DNA of 64,000 bases. It comes from Azadirachta indica. Lineage: Eukaryota > Streptophyta > Magnoliopsida > Sapindales > Meliaceae. How positions within the stretch are numbered: position 1 is the first letter of the stretch; each line of letters opens with the position of its first letter. The stretch is taken from assembly GCA_022749755.1 (NCBI GenBank), contig CM040443.1, positions 11,629,744-11,693,743 of the forward strand, in the 5' to 3' direction. Positions 61,067-64,000 of this stretch are shown piece by piece. Under the pieces are notes generated by a model that was not told the DNA's origin, did no database searches, and worked only from the letters and a program-made list of their open reading frames with translations. The translations under genes were made by a program, and so were the position numbers.

Positions 61067-62223
61067 AAAAATAATAGAATTAATTTCATTCTTTAACCTC
61101 TAATTATTATTCTCTGAGTATTCAGGTCAACCTATGTAAAAGAATTACAAACTATTTGATAAATTGCATAACGATAAAATAGTATACAGAATGACGTGAA
61201 AATATTTTATTTTATTTGATTTGATTTTAATTAAGAATTGCTTATTCAGAAAGAAATTTTGAATACTGAGAGAAATAATATTTTTTGTTAATTTTCAAAG
61301 AATATTATAATAAAAAAAAATAATTTTAACAATAATAAAAAAATATATAATTATTAATTACATAATTCAATAAATATTCAATTAATTATGATAGATAATA
61401 ATTTTGATTTCTTACCATTTAGGGAATTCATGAATTTGAGAATAACTGTAGAATCTTTTAACATCTTCCGTTGATTCTTATCAATAATATGGCTGTAAAG
61501 GAAAGCATTATTTTTCTTCAAAAAAAAGAAATTGCACAATTACGATTTTATTGAAAAACAGGGCATTATTTATTTGGATAAACCAGAAGATCCACTCGAT
61601 GGGACATCGTTTTGATTCTGAAGCCCACTGCCCGCCTTCGAATTTGATTCCTAAGCAGAAAGCCAATAAGGTAACGGGCTCCGCCTTCAACGAGTCTCGC
61701 TTTCTCTCGTTAACCAAGCCCAAATACCGCCGGAAATTGTTCGGTTTACGCAGGTTTCGGTTATTTTCTTATTAAATTAATAATTATGAAACATCAAAAA
61801 CAGAATTATAATCTGTCTCTCCTAATGTTAAGGTGTCATGTTAATCTTGATGGAATTTCGTAGAATTCTACGAAAGGCAATACAACTCAAATGCCCACTG
61901 TGCTAGTGCTAGTGCCAGCTATGATCGTGCATCATATTTCCTTTATCTAGGTTGCCCGAGGAAATTCATTTACATCAAATATAGAATTCAATCTAAAATA
62001 CAATTGCAATCGATTTCCATTCTTCCATTTTAGGCTGATCAACTTTAATAGCTGTTAGCTCTAAATTACTACCCAAATTCACTCTCTCTGTCTACTTCTG
62101 ATATCATAATAAAAGCAGCATCTAAACCCATTTACTGTCGTTTGTCACTCATGTGTTATATATAATATAATAAAATCCTTCATAACTGGAAATGTTCTTT
62201 CTTTCTGTAACTCCTAATCATCA
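61067..62223. other. Spacer upstream of the PI-PLC X-domain gene
   Basis: AT-rich DNA surrounds a GC-richer island at about 61590-61760 that has short frames on both strands and no recognised product. A TATA-like TTATATATAATATAATAAAA run at about 62157-62176 precedes the ATG at 62224 by about 50 bases. Confidence 0.35.
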
Positions 62224-63865
62224 ATGGGGTGTCTCAGAAATCTTCTGTTGATAACTTCAGTTTGTTTCAGCGTTGTTGCCACTGCTTTTGCTTGCTCTAA
62301 TGGACAATGCAAGGTCTCATTTCTTTCCAATTTCTTCAAGACTATGTATGATACACAACTGTTAGATTTTTATTTGATTTGTATGAGTTTTGATTTTGAT
62401 TATGATACTGTTTGTGATTTTAGCTTGGAGATGAATGCTCGTCCGATGGAGATTGCGCTGCTGGACTCTACTGTTTATCTTGTTCTTCAGAATTTGACGG
62501 TTCAAGATGTGTTAGATCATCCTTTACAAACCAATTCAAGCTTTTGGTACTATTCATCAATATCTTCAATATGCTTCTTATTCTGATTTTACAGACTAAT
62601 TTACATAGACTGATGTTTTTTCCTTTCTATTAATTTGTGAAACAGAACAACTCTCTGCCTTTCAATAAATATGCATTCTTGACTACCCACAATTCTTTTG
62701 CCGTTAGTGGAGAGCCGTCCCGTACTGGAGTGCCAAGATTTGCCTTTCCAAATCAAGAAGACAACATCACTGAACAGCTTAACGTGAGACTTTTCTGTAT
62801 ATTAAATTTACAAATGACCTGTTTTAGATCAAATTGGCATGAAATTTATTTATTTATTTATTTATTTATTTATTTGCAGAATGGTGTTCGAGCTTTGATG
62901 TTGGATACATATGACTTTGAAGACGACATATGGTTGTGTCACTCTTTCCAGGGAAAATGCTTCGAAATTACTGCATTTGTAAGTAATTTATATTTCCTAA
63001 GTCAAATTTTATTACAACACCAATTATAAGTTCCGATGTCTGTCTTTTTCTTTCAAATTAAGGAACCTGCGAGAGACACTTTTAAGGAAATAGAAGCCTT
63101 CTTGTCATCTAATCCATCAGAGGTTGTAACATTAATTTTAGAGGACTATGTTGAGACCCCAAATGGATTGACCAAAGTTTTCAATGAGTCGGGTTTGTCC
63201 AAGTACTGGTTTCCCGTCTCAAGTATGCCGCAAAACGGACAAGACTGGCCACTAGTTAAAGACATGGTTGCTAGCAATGAAAGGCTTGTTGTCTTCACCT
63301 CAAAGAAAGATAAGCAAGAAAGTGAAGGAATAGCTTATCAATGGAACTTCATGGTTGAAAATCAATGTGAGCAGCTATTCAAAACAAAATAAAAACCCGT
63401 ATTTGTTAATGCTGATAGTATCTGAAGCTGATTTGTTCACTTAAAATTGTAGATGGGGATGATGGAATGGAACCTGGAAGCTGTTCTAATCGTGGAGAAT
63501 CGGCACCGCTCAATGACAATACGAAATCTCTGGTTCTGGTGAATTACTTTGGATCAGTTCCAAATGATCAACTCAGTTGTGAATACAATTCCAAGGAACT
63601 GACTGATATGCTTCAGACATGTCATGGTGCGGCTGGTAACCGATGGGCTAACTTTGTTGCTGTTGACTATTACAAAGTATGAATAACATTTCATGGGCTT
63701 CATTTAATTAATTTCCTGTTATATATGCAAACAAATTATTATTCAGTTACTTAGTCACTGATAGAATTGTTGATACAGAGGAGTGATGGAGGAGGAGCAT
63801 TTCAGGCTGTAGATACACTGAACGGGGAGCTATTATGCGGTTGTAATGATGTACATGGATGCGTG
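62224..63865 (+). CDS. PI-PLC X-domain-containing protein, 3' end outside the window
   Basis: Seven exons (62224-62313, 62424-62546, 62646-62783, 62880-62978, 63063-63366, 63453-63676, 63779-63865) give 355 codons in phase, and more follows to the right. A signal peptide (MGCLRNLLLITSVCFSVVAT) is followed by a cysteine-rich segment (CSNGQCKLGDECSSDGDCAA). The X domain has His86 in FLTTHNSFA and His138 in WLCHSFQGKC, with VRALMLDTYDFEDD between and VVTLILEDYVE after. Plant members such as At5g67130 are extracellular and GPI-anchored; the enzymatic substrate is not settled. All introns are GT-AG. The start is the first ATG. The last exon seen ends GCNDVHGCV, so the C-terminal anchor region is not visible. 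Confidence 0.92.
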
Positions 63866-64000
63866 GTAAGACGTTCATGAATTATAATTAAGCACTATTA
63901 GAGCTGCTGTTCTTGTTTGAACTGCTTTCTAACATCCTAATGCCTAGCTAGCACAAATGTGAAGGGCTTTCTCAAATGGGATTATATATATATATATATA

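Noticed and set aside
61508..61775. Opposing frames of 71 and 74 residues in a GC-richer island
   Set aside because: Neither matches a known domain, and the plus-strand one runs into AT-rich flanks. I found no splice partners, so it is listed only as part of the spacer.

Overview
The window reads as nuclear DNA of a flowering plant, almost certainly a eudicot. It is AT-rich, its genes are split by many introns with plant-like splice sites, and the proteins are plant types: chloroplast transit peptides, a PPR gene, a CC-NBS resistance-gene relic, a mitochondrial HPPK/DHPS and a fructokinase-like FLN2. I cannot fix the species from sequence alone. No operons, CRISPR arrays or prokaryotic features are present.

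Nine genes can be rebuilt exon by exon with consistent splice phase. They are a plastid triose-phosphate/phosphate translocator (808-3366, minus, 3' end not in the window); an EAF7/MRGBP-type chromatin subunit (5021-7464, plus); a 14-3-3 protein (8751-11068, minus); a cytosolic-type 6-phosphogluconolactonase (33074-36137, plus); fructokinase-like 2 (37514-41138, minus); mitochondrial HPPK/DHPS for folate synthesis (43227-45007, plus); an RRM protein resembling the N-terminal part of cyclophilin E (45717-47684, minus); cytochrome b5 (50458-51996, minus); and a GPI-type PI-PLC X-domain protein (62224-63865, plus, running off the right edge). Two less certain intact reading frames are a basic repeat-containing protein (12987-13595) and a multi-pass membrane protein (55825-56355). 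A tRNA-Ala-like gene with an enlarged anticodon loop lies at 12415-12489. These are mostly unrelated housekeeping genes; I see no pathway cluster.

The rest is decaying accessory DNA. From about 14 to 17 kb there is a partial genomic copy of the 14-3-3 gene, a 400-base inverted repeat that would form a small-RNA-type hairpin, and a 1.2-kb foldback Mutator-like element with a 9-base target duplication. From about 19.6 to 24 kb lie a broken PPR gene, the RNase H tail of a LINE and the N-terminal half of a broken CC-NBS resistance gene. From 24 to 32 kb the DNA is very AT-rich with microsatellites and another foldback element. At 48.0-49.5 kb sits a second Mutator-like foldback with a perfect 9-base target duplication and an internal array of small palindromes. 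From 53 to 56 kb there are diverged tandem copies of a short gene-start region, and at 56.8-61.1 kb a decayed LINE with a smaller insertion inside it.

I found no clearly new multi-gene system. The most unusual items are the hairpin at 15.3-15.7 kb, the two foldback elements with target duplications, two GC-AG introns in neighbouring genes, and the duplicated region at 53-56 kb.
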